Below the pieces are notes generated by a model, which searched no databases, had not been told where the DNA came from, and saw nothing but the letters and a program-made list of their open reading frames with translations. The position numbers and the translations under genes are program-made. From Myxococcota bacterium (lineage in GTDB: Bacteria; Myxococcota_A; UBA9160; SZUA-336): a stretch of 45,686 nucleotides of DNA. Shown piece after piece: positions 17,751 to 25,528 of this stretch; position 1 is the first letter of the stretch, and each line of letters opens with the position of its first letter. The DNA lies in contig DATKAO010000196.1 of the NCBI GenBank assembly GCA_035498015.1, positions 1-45,686 of the forward strand, given 5' to 3'.

Positions 17751-18379
17751 TTCCTGCTCCCATTCAGCGCTTCGGCTGGGTGCGCGGAAGGGTGACAGGC
17801 CCCGGTGCACGACATCTCGCGCGAGACGAGCGCCTTCTGGGTCTCGGGGTCGGTGTGGAACGGGACGGCGCGAAACTTCGGCGACTGCATGTGACACTCG
17901 AGGCAAGAATCGATGTCGAAAGGCTCGTTCATCGCGAGCGGGTACTGGTAGCTGCCCCAGAGCTCGTGCCACATGTGCCGCAGCCCGGCGCGCTTCGCGC
18001 TGAAGTCACCGAGCAGGCCGTACCCGCTGTGACACGTGTAGCAGGCGGTGTCTCCCTTGATCGCGCCGCTCTGGTAGTGGATCGAGGCCAGCGAGTCGTT
18101 GGCTTGCTTCATGCTCGCGACGACCGGGGCCATGGGCTCGTGGCAGGAGCCGCAGAACACGACCTCCTGGGTGCGGTCGAGCATGACCAGGTTCGCGATC
18201 AGGAGCGCGAATGCGGGCATTGCGACCAGCCCGAACAGTCCGACCTCGCCAGACACCCGGCCTCGGACCAGCGCGAACAGTGCAAAGCCGAACGCTGCGG
18301 CCGTCGCCGCGATCCCCAGCGCCCAGAGCAGGTGGAAGTGCGGCTTGGCCGCGAACAGCGGTCCCAGGTCTTCGCCCAT
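17747..18379 (-). CDS. NapC/NirT-like membrane-anchored multiheme cytochrome c
   Basis: 210 residues. Two hydrophobic segments (about residues 15-38 and 46-66) precede the heme domain, whereas NapC proteins usually have one. Heme motifs: CGSCH (76, in the family-typical FCGSCHEPM), CYTCH (113), CLECH (159) and a fourth, CTGACH (191-196), which is CX3CH rather than CX2CH. The family oxidises menaquinol/ubiquinol at the inner membrane and passes electrons to periplasmic partners (as NapC, NrfH, CymA do). First gene of the tightly overlapped cytochrome set. ATG 18379 is preceded by a GGCGC-rich leader and by TATCAT on the minus strand (18402-18397) as a possible -10. Confidence 0.88.
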   Translation of the reverse strand: MGEDLGPLFAAKPHFHLLWALGIAATAAAFGFALFALVRGRVSGEVGLFGLVAMPAFALLIANLVMLDRTQEVVFCGSCHEPMAPVVASMKQANDSLASIHYQSGAIKGDTACYTCHSGYGLLGDFSAKRAGLRHMWHELWGSYQYPLAMNEPFDIDSCLECHMQSPKFRAVPFHTDPETQKALVSREMSCTGACHPSAHPAEALNGSRK

Positions 18380-18396
18380 CGGCGCCCCCCGGCGCG

Positions 18397-18405
18397 ATGA
18401 TATCA
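18397..18405 (-). promoter_or_regulatory. Extended -10 element (TGATATCAT) before the cytochrome operon
   Basis: On the minus strand TG-A-TATCAT lies 17 bases before the NapC-like ATG and overlaps the stop codon of the SLC13 gene. It resembles the extended -10 at 4860-4868. It could give the cytochrome genes their own promoter in addition to read-through from upstream. Confidence 0.4.
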
Positions 18406-19803
18406 GCGCGCCGCGCCCCAGAGCAGGAGAATCCACGGCGTGCCCGCGATCAGGAAGATCGCGAGCAGGACCGCGGTCGACACCGCGCCCACGCGATACA
18501 GCTCGCGCTGGGTCACATAGCCGCTCGCGGCGAACAGCACGTTGGCGCTCGACGCCTGCGGAGTGAGTCCCGAGAAGTAGTTGCTCGCGAACAACAGCCC
18601 GAAGGCGAGCAGCGCCGCCGGCACGCCCCGGTCGACGCCGACCTCCAGGAACACCGGGAGCAGCGCCATCAGGTGCGCGGTCTGACTCACGAACAGGTAG
18701 TGCAGCACCACGTAGAGCGCGACCAGCAGCGCGTACACCGCCGGCCAGGGCAGCCCGGCGAGCGCCGCGGCGAGCTGGTGGCCCGCGAAGGTGGTGAAGC
18801 CGTAGCGATCGAGCGCGCTGGCCAGCGCGAACAGCGCCGCGAACCAGATGAACGTGCCCAGCGCCTCGCCCTCGCTCTTCAGGTGGTCGGCGGTGTAGAC
18901 GCCGGTCGCCATGAGCAGCCCCAGCCCGAGAAACGCGACCGCCGTATTGTCGAGCCCGAGCACAGACGAGGTCGCCCACGCCAGCACCATGAGCACGAAG
19001 ATCAGCGCGACCGTGCGCTCGTCGCGGGAGAGCGGTCCGAGCCGTGCGAGCGCCTCACGCGCGCGCTGCGGAGCATCGGGTGTGCGCTCGATCTCGGGCC
19101 GCGCGAGCCGGTACACGACCCACGGCATCGCGGCCAGCGCCACGAGCGAGGGCACGATCGCCGTCGCGAGCCAGCTCGCGAAGCCGATCTCGACCCCGTG
19201 CTCGCGCGCGAACTCGGCGCCCACCGGGTTGGCCGCCATGGCAGTCAGCCACAAGCCCGACGAGACCGCGAGACTCGTGATGCCACACAACATGAGATAT
19301 TTGCCCATGCGCCCGGCGCTCCCGTCGTCGGGCCGCGAGTCACCGTGCAGCGCGAGTGACAGCGCGAGCGGATAGATCACGCCCGAGCGCGCGGTGTTGC
19401 TCGGGAAGCCCGGCGCGATCAGCGCATCGGTGAGGAACACGCTGTAGCCCAGTCCGAGCGTCGAGCCGCCGAAGCGCGCCACGACCAGGTGGCCGATGCG
19501 CGCGCCCAGGCCCGAAGTCACCACCGTGCGCGCCACCAGGAACGCCACCATGATCAGCAGGATCACGCTGCGCGAGAAACCCTGATAGGCGTCCTCGGCG
19601 GTCAGAGCGCCGGACAGCACCGCAATGGCCAGCGCCAGGATCGCGACCACCAGGATCGGGAAGGCCTCGAGCAGGATGGCCAGGATGGCGGCTGCGAACA
19701 CGGCGAACGCGTGCCAGGCGCGCGGATCCAACCCCTCGGGCGCCGGCACGAGCCAGAGCGCCAGGCCGAGTGCGAGCGGCACGGCGACTCGCCACGGCTT
19801 CAA
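18403..19803 (-). CDS. DASS/SLC13-family sodium/anion transporter
   Basis: 466 residues with about 12 hydrophobic segments. The DASS pattern shows in a first half with VILLIMVAFLVARTVVTSGLG and FLTDALIAPGFPSNTARSG (the SNT-like substrate loop) and a second half with HYLFVSQTAHLMALLPVF and SNYFSGLTPQASSANVLF (the second SNT-equivalent loop). Family members import or exchange di- and tricarboxylates or sulfate across the inner membrane. The start appears to be TTG 19803, overlapping the stop of the preceding gene by TTGA; the SD is poor, so the start is less certain. Immediately upstream of the cytochrome genes. Confidence 0.87.
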   Translation of the reverse strand: MKPWRVAVPLALGLALWLVPAPEGLDPRAWHAFAVFAAAILAILLEAFPILVVAILALAIAVLSGALTAEDAYQGFSRSVILLIMVAFLVARTVVTSGLGARIGHLVVARFGGSTLGLGYSVFLTDALIAPGFPSNTARSGVIYPLALSLALHGDSRPDDGSAGRMGKYLMLCGITSLAVSSGLWLTAMAANPVGAEFAREHGVEIGFASWLATAIVPSLVALAAMPWVVYRLARPEIERTPDAPQRAREALARLGPLSRDERTVALIFVLMVLAWATSSVLGLDNTAVAFLGLGLLMATGVYTADHLKSEGEALGTFIWFAALFALASALDRYGFTTFAGHQLAAALAGLPWPAVYALLVALYVVLHYLFVSQTAHLMALLPVFLEVGVDRGVPAALLAFGLLFASNYFSGLTPQASSANVLFAASGYVTQRELYRVGAVSTAVLLAIFLIAGTPWILLLWGAAR

Positions 19804-20234
19804 GTCCCATCACCCTCGAGGTCGGCGCGGCCCGTGTCCCGGATTCCTCTCACCAGATTCTCGCGCGCGCTCCTGGCCAGCCTGCGATAGGTGCTGCGCA
19901 CCTCGTCGAACTCGCGCTCCTCGAGCTCCTCCAGGTCGAGCAGCGCGTTGTGCGCGCCCTCGGTGACTCGAATGAGCTCGTCGAGCTTGATCTGCAGAGA
20001 CTCGGTGTCCCGGTTCTGGGTGTTCTGGATCAGGAATACCATCAGGAAGGTCGCGATCGTGGTGCCCGTGTTGATGATGAGCTGCCAGGTGTCGCTCCAC
20101 TGGAACAGTGGACCGGTGGCTGCCCACGTCAGCACGATCGCACAGGCGAGGACGAACGACGCGGGCCGGCCGGTCGCGTGCGAGGTCGCCTTGGCGAGCC
20201 TCGCGAACCAGGAAGAAGCTTTGGTGGGTCTCAT
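19800..20234 (-). CDS. Low-affinity iron permease-like protein
   Basis: 144 residues. Two hydrophobic segments (ASFVLACAIVLTWAATGPLF and TWQLIINTGTTIATFLMVFL) are followed by the signature FLIQNTQNRDTESLQIKLDELIR and an acidic coiled-coil-like region (LLDLEELEEREFDEVRSTYR). This is the PF04120 family, named for yeast low-affinity iron transport although many bacterial members are uncharacterised. ATG 20234 follows GGAGGTTCCCG. First gene of the long minus-strand run that contains the extracellular-electron-transfer genes. An iron link is attractive but unproven. Confidence 0.85.
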   Translation of the reverse strand: MRPTKASSWFARLAKATSHATGRPASFVLACAIVLTWAATGPLFQWSDTWQLIINTGTTIATFLMVFLIQNTQNRDTESLQIKLDELIRVTEGAHNALLDLEELEEREFDEVRSTYRRLARSARENLVRGIRDTGRADLEGDGT

Positions 20235-20256
20235 CGGGAACCTCCGCTGCGCAGGG

Positions 20257-20262
20257 TATGCT
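20257..20262 (+). promoter_or_regulatory. -10-like element TATGCT, leaderless start proposed
   Basis: Ends 7 bases before ATG 20270 of the glutathione S-transferase gene, in the 35-bp divergent spacer. The spacing implies transcription starting at the start codon. It also argues for 20270 rather than the in-frame ATG at 20258. Confidence 0.4.
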
Positions 20263-20269
20263 GGTGAGG

Positions 20270-20836
20270 ATGGTCACCCTCTATCACGCTCCGCGCTCGC
20301 GCTCGACGCGAATCATCTGGCTGCTCGAAGAGCTCGGCGCCCCTTATGAAATCACCTACGTCGACATCCAGCGCCCCACGGGAGGCGCGCGCGATCCGCG
20401 CAATCCGCACCCGGACGGACGTGTGCCCACGCTCGTGCACGACGGAAGGCTCGTGACCGAGTCGATCGCGATCGCGCTCTACCTCACGGACCTGTTCCCG
20501 GCGAACGGCGTCGGGCCCACCGTGGCCGACCCCGAGCGCGGGGAGTATCTGACCTGGCTCGCGTACTACGCCGGGGTCATGGAGCCGGCGCTGATCGACC
20601 GCGCCAACCGCGCCGAGGAGGCGGCGAAGGTGGACCGGCGGGTGACCGACGCGCTGGCCAAGGCTCCCTATCTATTAGGTGAGAAGTTCTCGGCGGCCGA
20701 CGTCTTTCTCGCCAGCATCATGCAGTTCCAGCGCAGCTTCCTGCCCCAAGTGAAGCTCCTGGACGACTTCATGGCGCGAGTCAGCGCGCGGCCGGCGCTG
20801 CAGCGCGCGATCCAGCGCGACGTCCCGCGTGTATGA
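20270..20836 (+). CDS. Glutathione S-transferase-like protein
   Basis: 188 residues with an N-terminal thioredoxin-like domain (MVTLYHAPRSRSTRIIWLLE; cis-Pro at DGRVPTLV; glutathione-contacting TESIAIALYL) and a helical C-terminal domain (LLGEKFSAADVFLASIMQF with the conserved N-capping SAAD box near residue 145). Ser/Arg at the active-site position (PRSRST) resembles bacterial beta/theta-like GSTs. It conjugates or isomerises electrophiles with glutathione in the cytoplasm; substrate unknown. An alternative ATG at 20258 would add four residues. Divergent from the iron-permease-like gene. Confidence 0.88.
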   Translation: MVTLYHAPRSRSTRIIWLLEELGAPYEITYVDIQRPTGGARDPRNPHPDGRVPTLVHDGRLVTESIAIALYLTDLFPANGVGPTVADPERGEYLTWLAYYAGVMEPALIDRANRAEEAAKVDRRVTDALAKAPYLLGEKFSAADVFLASIMQFQRSFLPQVKLLDDFMARVSARPALQRAIQRDVPRV

Positions 20837-20837
20837 T
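20832..20837 (+). promoter_or_regulatory. -10-like element TATGAT, leaderless start proposed
   Basis: Overlaps the last codon and stop of the GST gene and ends 9 bases before GTG 20847. No SD sequence precedes that GTG. Confidence 0.35.
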
Positions 20838-20846
20838 GGCGGCCCC

Positions 20847-21569
20847 GTGAGCACCGAGACGATCACCACCGTACAGACCGCAGACGGGCCGATGGACCTC
20901 TACGAATCGCTGCCCGACGGCAAGCCGGTCGGGGCGGTGATCGTGATCCAGGAAGCGTTCGGCGTGAACGACCACATCCAGGACGTGACTCGCCGCTTCG
21001 CCGCCGCGGGCTACCGCGCCGTGGCGCCGACCCTCTTCCACCGCGCGGGCGGCGGCACGGCGGGCTACACGGACTTCGCCAAGGTCATGCCGCTGTTCAA
21101 GGGCCTGAACGACGACGCGATCGGAATGGACGTGGACGCGGCGCTCGCGCACCTGCGCGCCGCCGGCTTCCGCGACGCGCAGATCGGCATCGTGGGCTTC
21201 TGCTTCGGCGGGCGAGTCACCTTCCTGGTCGCGACCCGGCGCAAGCTCGGCGCGGCGGTCGGCTTCTACGGCGGCGGCATCGCGGTCGCGCGCCGGCCCG
21301 GCTTCCCGGTGCTGATCGGCGAGGTGGCCAAGCTCGCCACGCCCTGGCTCGGCCTGTTCGGCGACAAGGACCAGGGCATCCCCGTGGAAGACGTCGAGTT
21401 ACTGCGCGAGACACTGAAGCGCGAAGCCGGGGTTCCGAACGCGATCGTGCGCTACCCCGACGCCGAGCACGGCTTCCACTGCGACGTGCGCGCGTCGTAC
21501 CACGAAGCCTCGGCCAAGGACGCCTGGGCGCGGACCCTCGACTGGCTTCGGAGCCACCTCTCGGCCTGA
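20847..21569 (+). CDS. Dienelactone hydrolase family protein
   Basis: 240 residues of alpha/beta hydrolase fold. GTG 20847 gives the family-typical start (STETITTVQTADGPMDLYE); GTG 20829 is an alternative that would overlap the GST stop. The nucleophile elbow has Cys119 in GIVGFCFGGRV, as in dienelactone hydrolases. The acid is Asp in LFGDKDQGIP and the His is in DAEHGFHCD. The family opens dienelactones in the chlorocatechol pathway, but many members have other ester substrates. It follows the GST gene by 10 bp, suggesting a joint detoxification or catabolic role. Confidence 0.9.
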   Translation: MSTETITTVQTADGPMDLYESLPDGKPVGAVIVIQEAFGVNDHIQDVTRRFAAAGYRAVAPTLFHRAGGGTAGYTDFAKVMPLFKGLNDDAIGMDVDAALAHLRAAGFRDAQIGIVGFCFGGRVTFLVATRRKLGAAVGFYGGGIAVARRPGFPVLIGEVAKLATPWLGLFGDKDQGIPVEDVELLRETLKREAGVPNAIVRYPDAEHGFHCDVRASYHEASAKDAWARTLDWLRSHLSA

Positions 21570-21587
21570 GACCGCGCAGGACGGTGC

Positions 21588-21593
21588 TACGAT
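21588..21593 (+). promoter_or_regulatory. -10-like element TACGAT
   Basis: GTGC-TACGAT lies 25 bases upstream of GTG 21619 of the MBOAT gene, giving a short leader that contains the SD GGAGGGGGG. Confidence 0.3.
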
Positions 21594-21618
21594 CCCCGCC
21601 GTTCCGGAGGGGGGACGG

Positions 21619-23022
21619 GTGCTCTTCCACAGCGTGCGCTTCTTCTACCTGTTTGCCGCGGCGTTCGCGCTGTACTGGGCGCTGCGCAGCCAGCGCGCGC
21701 GCATGCTGGTGCTGCTGTTCGCCAGCATCTACTTCTACGCGCGCTGGAATCCGTGGCTCGTGGGACTGGTGCTGGGCACGGCGCTGTTCGACTACTGGAT
21801 CGCGATTCGGATCGAAGACACCGAAGACCCGCGCCGGCGCCGCCTGCTCCTCTCGGCGAGCCTGTGCGTCACGCTCGGCCTGCTGGCTTTCTTCAAGTAC
21901 ACGAACTTCCTCGTGTCACTCGCCTGGCCGCTGGCTCGCACGCTGGGCGCGGCCGGCGCGGCGCCGTTCTTCCACATCGTGCTCCCGCTCGGTATCTCGT
22001 TCTACACGTTCGAGACGGTGAGCTACGTGGTCGACGTGTACCGGCGGCGGCTGCCTGCCGAGCGCAAGCTCTTGGACTACTCGCTCTTCCTCTTGTTCTT
22101 CCCGCACCTGATCGCGGGGCCGATCGTGCGGCCCGCCGACTTCCTGCCGCAGCTGCGGGTCTTGCAGCGCTTCGACTGGACCCGCATGGAGCTCGGGCTG
22201 CGGTTCTTCGTGCTGGGCTTCATCAAGAAGGCGGTGATCGCCGACCAGGTCGCTCTGCTGGTCGACCCGGTGTACGCCGCGCCGGGTGACTACTCGACGG
22301 GCGCACTGTGGGCCGCCACCATCGCGTACGCGATCCAGATCTACTGTGACTTCTCGGGCTACTCCGACATGGCGATCGGCTGCGCGCACGCGTTCGGGCT
22401 GCGCCTGCCGCAGAACTTCGACCTGCCGTACTTCTCGCTGAACATCGCCGAGTTCTGGCGCCGCTGGCACATCTCGCTCTCGAGCTGGCTGCGCGACTAT
22501 CTGTACATCCCCCTGGGCGGGAACCGCGGCTCGTCCGCGGCGACCTACCGCAATCTGCTCGTGACCATGCTGCTGGGCGGGCTCTGGCACGGCGCCGCCT
22601 GGACCTTCGTGTTGTGGGGCGCGTATCACGGGGCGCTCCTGGCGCTGCACCGCGCGCTGCCCTGGCCGCGCTGGCTCGACCAGCCGCTGTTCGCGCCGCT
22701 GCGCGCGGGAGTCACCTTCGTGGCGGTGTGCCTGGGCTGGGTGCTGTTCCGGGCGCACAGCCTGGCCGACGCCGGCACGATCTACGCGCGGCTGCTCGCA
22801 CCGGCGGCGGGCATCTCACTCACGCCCGCCGTCGCCGGCACGTTCGCGCTCTTGTCCGGGGTGGTGCTCGTGGCGCACGTGGTCGGCCGCTTCGCCGACG
22901 TGGATGCGCTCGCGCGCCGGCTGCCCGTGCCGCTGGCGGCCGCGGCGTTCGCGGCGGCGCTGATTGCCGCGCAGCTCTTCATGCCCGACGAAGGCGGTGC
23001 CTTCATCTACTTCCAGTTCTGA
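21619..23022 (+). CDS. MBOAT-family membrane O-acyltransferase (AlgI/DltB-like)
   Basis: 467 residues from GTG 21619, preceded by GGAGGGGGG. About 11 membrane segments. Family landmarks: YFYARWNPWLVGLVLGTALF near the start, FFKYTNFLVSLAW, LPLGISFYTFETVSYVVDVY, PHLIAGPIVRPADFLPQLR, DFSGYSDMAIGCAHAFG, FWRRWHISLSSWLRDYLYIP, and the catalytic-His segment LLGGLWHGAAWTFVLWGAYH. The family moves acyl (usually acetyl) groups across the inner membrane onto a polysaccharide or cell-wall polymer, working with a periplasmic SGNH-type partner; the next gene fits that partner. No polysaccharide synthase genes are nearby, so the acceptor is unknown. Confidence 0.92.
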   Translation: MLFHSVRFFYLFAAAFALYWALRSQRARMLVLLFASIYFYARWNPWLVGLVLGTALFDYWIAIRIEDTEDPRRRRLLLSASLCVTLGLLAFFKYTNFLVSLAWPLARTLGAAGAAPFFHIVLPLGISFYTFETVSYVVDVYRRRLPAERKLLDYSLFLLFFPHLIAGPIVRPADFLPQLRVLQRFDWTRMELGLRFFVLGFIKKAVIADQVALLVDPVYAAPGDYSTGALWAATIAYAIQIYCDFSGYSDMAIGCAHAFGLRLPQNFDLPYFSLNIAEFWRRWHISLSSWLRDYLYIPLGGNRGSSAATYRNLLVTMLLGGLWHGAAWTFVLWGAYHGALLALHRALPWPRWLDQPLFAPLRAGVTFVAVCLGWVLFRAHSLADAGTIYARLLAPAAGISLTPAVAGTFALLSGVVLVAHVVGRFADVDALARRLPVPLAAAAFAAALIAAQLFMPDEGGAFIYFQF

Positions 23023-23028
23023 GACGCG

Positions 23029-24027
23029 ATGGACCAGACACGACCTCCGGACGAGCAACGCAAGTCACGGCGCACGCTGGCGCTGGCGGCGCTGCTCTTT
23101 CTGGCGGCGGAGCTCGCGATCGGGCTGGCGCTCGACCGCGCGCCGCTCCACGTGCGCTTTCGCGAGGCGTCCGACGCCCTGGCGCGGGTGCGCTCTGCAG
23201 GGCCGAGCCCCGACGTGCTCTTGTTCGGCAGCTCGCGCTTCAAGGCGCTGATCCTGCCCTCGGTGGTCGAAGCGCGTCTGCGCGAGAAGTTCGGCGACCG
23301 CGCGCCGCGAGTCACCACGCTCTCGTTCAACGGCGGCGATCTGGTGGGCACCGACATCCTGCTCGACCACGTGCTCGCCCAGGGCGCGCGGCCGAAGCTC
23401 GCGCTCATCGAGCTGACTCCCGAGTGGGTGCGCTACCCGATCCCGTTCCTGAACGGCCAGCTCCTGCGCGCGTTCACCTGGCGCGACGTCTACGAGTGGC
23501 TGCCCGAGCTCATGCTCGGCACGCGGCGCACGCTGTTGTGCGCGCGGCTGTTCCCCGCGTACTGCTACCGCAACGAGCTCCTGACCTGGATGGTCGGCTG
23601 GCCACCGCCCTATCTCGCCGCGCCGGCGAGCCCGAGTCAGCCGCCCGCGCGCGGTCACGCCGACGACCCGAAGCACGGCGCGGGCCGCTGGGCGCGCCGC
23701 ATGCACGGCTACCAGACCAGCCCGCGCGCGCTCGCGCTGCTCGAGCGCGTGCTCGTGCGCTGCCGTGCCCACGGCATCGAGTGTGTGGTGGTCGTGCCGC
23801 CGATCTCGAGCACCCACCGCCAGCTCTTGAGTGGCCACATCCAGCAAACGTTTGCCGCCTCCGTGGCGCGCCTGGAGGCGCAAGACCCGTTTCCGCTGGC
23901 CGACTTCAGCGACCGGCTGCCCGACGACGGCTTCCACGACAGCACGCACGGCAACCGCTCGGGCGGCGAGCGCTTCAGCCAGATCGTCGCCGACGAAGTG
24001 ATCGCGCCGAGATGGAAGGGCCCCTAG
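23029..24027 (+). CDS. Membrane-anchored SGNH-like protein, MBOAT partner
   Basis: 332 residues, starting 6 bp after the MBOAT stop. One N-terminal membrane anchor (LALAALLFLAAELAIGLAL, about 17-35) puts the rest in the periplasm. Features suggesting an SGNH/GDSL-like esterase or acetyltransferase fold are VLLFGSSRFKALI (Ser block, about 65) and, near the end, DDGFHDSTHGNRSGGERFSQ, where Asp and His could form the rest of the catalytic set. A Cys-containing central region and VVVVPPISSTHRQLL are seen. Gene order parallels AlgI-AlgJ/X and similar acyl-transfer pairs. Exact family assignment is less sure than the context. Confidence 0.7.
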   Translation: MDQTRPPDEQRKSRRTLALAALLFLAAELAIGLALDRAPLHVRFREASDALARVRSAGPSPDVLLFGSSRFKALILPSVVEARLREKFGDRAPRVTTLSFNGGDLVGTDILLDHVLAQGARPKLALIELTPEWVRYPIPFLNGQLLRAFTWRDVYEWLPELMLGTRRTLLCARLFPAYCYRNELLTWMVGWPPPYLAAPASPSQPPARGHADDPKHGAGRWARRMHGYQTSPRALALLERVLVRCRAHGIECVVVVPPISSTHRQLLSGHIQQTFAASVARLEAQDPFPLADFSDRLPDDGFHDSTHGNRSGGERFSQIVADEVIAPRWKGP

Positions 24028-24047
24028 CCGAGCGAAGGCCGTCCTAC

Positions 24048-24911
24048 TCAGAGGGGAAGGAAGCGGAAGGCGTCGCCCCGACGCTCGACCCGGCCTGCGG
24101 GACGGGTCGCGAAGTGAGTCCCGAGGAACAGCGCGCGCGTGTCGGCGGCCCGGCCCAGCATCCGGCGCCGGGTGGCGCGCGCCTGATCGGGGTCCTCGTC
24201 GCCGGTCTCGGCCCAGGCGAGCTCCGCGCACTGCACCGGATGGTGCAGGAAGTCACCGGAGACGAGGGCGGTCTCGCCGCGTGACTCGACCCAGAGCGAC
24301 ACGTGGCCGGGCGTGTGACCCGGCGTGGGCTCGAGCCGCAGCCCGCCGCCCAGGTCGAGGTCGGGCGGCACCACGTCGGCCAGCCCCGCAGCCAGGATCG
24401 GCGCGATCGAGTCCTCGTACACGCCGTCGATGCCCGGGTTGCTCTCCTTGCGGATCCAGTCGAGCTCGGCCTGCGTGTAGAGGTGCCGCGCGTTCGGGAA
24501 CGTGGGCACCCACGTGCCGTCGGTGAGCCGCGTGTCCCAGCCGCAGTGGTCGGCGTGCAGGTGCGTGTGGACCACCGTGTCGATGCGCTCCGGTGCGAAG
24601 CCGGCGGCCGCGAAGCGCTCGAGGAACGGCCAGCTCTGCATGTTCCAGAACGGCATCGGCCGCGGCTTCTGGTTGCCGACGCAGGGATCGACCAGCACGC
24701 GCCGCCCGCGCGACTCGATCACGAACGCCTGCACGCGCAGAGTGACTCGCCCCTGCGCGTCGGCGAAGTCGGGCACGAGCCACGCCGCGTGCCGCGCCAC
24801 GTCCTCGTCCGAAACACCCACGAAGAACAGGCCGGGGGGAATGTGCGGAGTCTCGTTCTCCACCACGGCGGTCAGCGTGCAGTCGCCGACCTGCCAGCGT
24901 TGGACGTCCAT
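24048..24911 (-). CDS. Metallo-beta-lactamase-fold hydrolase
   Basis: 287 residues of MBL-fold hydrolase, probably cytoplasmic. The dinuclear metal motif is THLHADHCGWD (about residues 115-125), followed by PTPGHTPGHVSLWV with the third His, VSGDFLHHPVQ with the bridging Asp and later His, and LGTHFATRP near the C-terminus. The pattern is that of AttM/AiiB- or methyl-parathion-hydrolase-like members, which hydrolyse lactones or esters; specificity cannot be read. It lies 10 bp downstream of the secreted helical protein gene and ends 20 bp from a convergent gene. Confidence 0.9.
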   Translation of the reverse strand: MDVQRWQVGDCTLTAVVENETPHIPPGLFFVGVSDEDVARHAAWLVPDFADAQGRVTLRVQAFVIESRGRRVLVDPCVGNQKPRPMPFWNMQSWPFLERFAAAGFAPERIDTVVHTHLHADHCGWDTRLTDGTWVPTFPNARHLYTQAELDWIRKESNPGIDGVYEDSIAPILAAGLADVVPPDLDLGGGLRLEPTPGHTPGHVSLWVESRGETALVSGDFLHHPVQCAELAWAETGDEDPDQARATRRRMLGRAADTRALFLGTHFATRPAGRVERRGDAFRFLPL

Positions 24912-24921
24912 TGCGGGCGAG

Positions 24922-25386
24922 CTACTTGGCCCCCGACTTCGCCGCCGGTGACTCGGGCTCGGCCGGGTAGTAGGGCTCGATCTTCTCGAGGATGCCCTTG
25001 GCCTCGTCGAGCTTGGGGCGCGTGACGGCCGTGATGTCCACGCGCTGCGCCAGCACCTCGGTGTCGCGCCGGATCTGCTGCAGCCGCTTGTACGTGGGCA
25101 GCGTCTCCTCCATGCCGGCGCCGTCCTTCAGCGACGCGTGCATCGAGGTCGCGGACTGCTCGATCATCCGCAGGTTGTCCATGATCTCGTAGAGCTTCCG
25201 CTTGTAGGCCGGGTTGTTGTAGTTGGGGCTTCCACGCACCACGTCGCGCAACCCACTCACTGACTTCTCGAGCTGTCCGGCCAGCGCAGTCACCACCTCT
25301 TGGTTCCACGCCTGCGTCTGCGCATGCGCCCCGGTGCTCGCGAAGACCAGGAGCGCTGCCAACGGGACGACGAGTGAGCGGGCCAT
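24922..25386 (-). CDS. Small exported helical protein of unknown function
   Basis: 154 residues. ATG 25386 follows AGAGGGAGACC. Signal peptide MARSLVVPLAALLVFASTGA with cleavage after HAQ or HA near 23. The mature part is nearly all helix, with patterns SVSGLRDVVRGSPNYNNPAY, NLRMIEQSATSMHASLKDG and LQQIRRDTEVLAQRVDI, and a Pro/Ala/Lys tail. No Cys. Family not recognised. On the minus strand TG-C-CATGCT (25427-25419) may be its promoter; the SDR gene has the same GCCATGCT about 25 bases before its start. Confidence 0.7.
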   Translation of the reverse strand: MARSLVVPLAALLVFASTGAHAQTQAWNQEVVTALAGQLEKSVSGLRDVVRGSPNYNNPAYKRKLYEIMDNLRMIEQSATSMHASLKDGAGMEETLPTYKRLQQIRRDTEVLAQRVDITAVTRPKLDEAKGILEKIEPYYPAEPESPAAKSGAK

Positions 25387-25528
25387 CGCGGTCTCCCTCT
25401 TGCGGTTCGGCCGGCGGCAGCATGGCACGCCGCAAGCGCGCCTGTCGACTGCGAAAACCAGCGATTGCAGAGCGCACGTTCGCCCTCGCGCCCGATCGTG
25501 TACGATTTCCCCCTGAGGAGGTTCGGGC

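Noticed and set aside
18380-18979. Longer N-terminus for the NapC-like cytochrome
   Set aside because: That stretch is the off-frame reading of the SLC13 gene; ATG 18379 begins the membrane-anchored protein directly.
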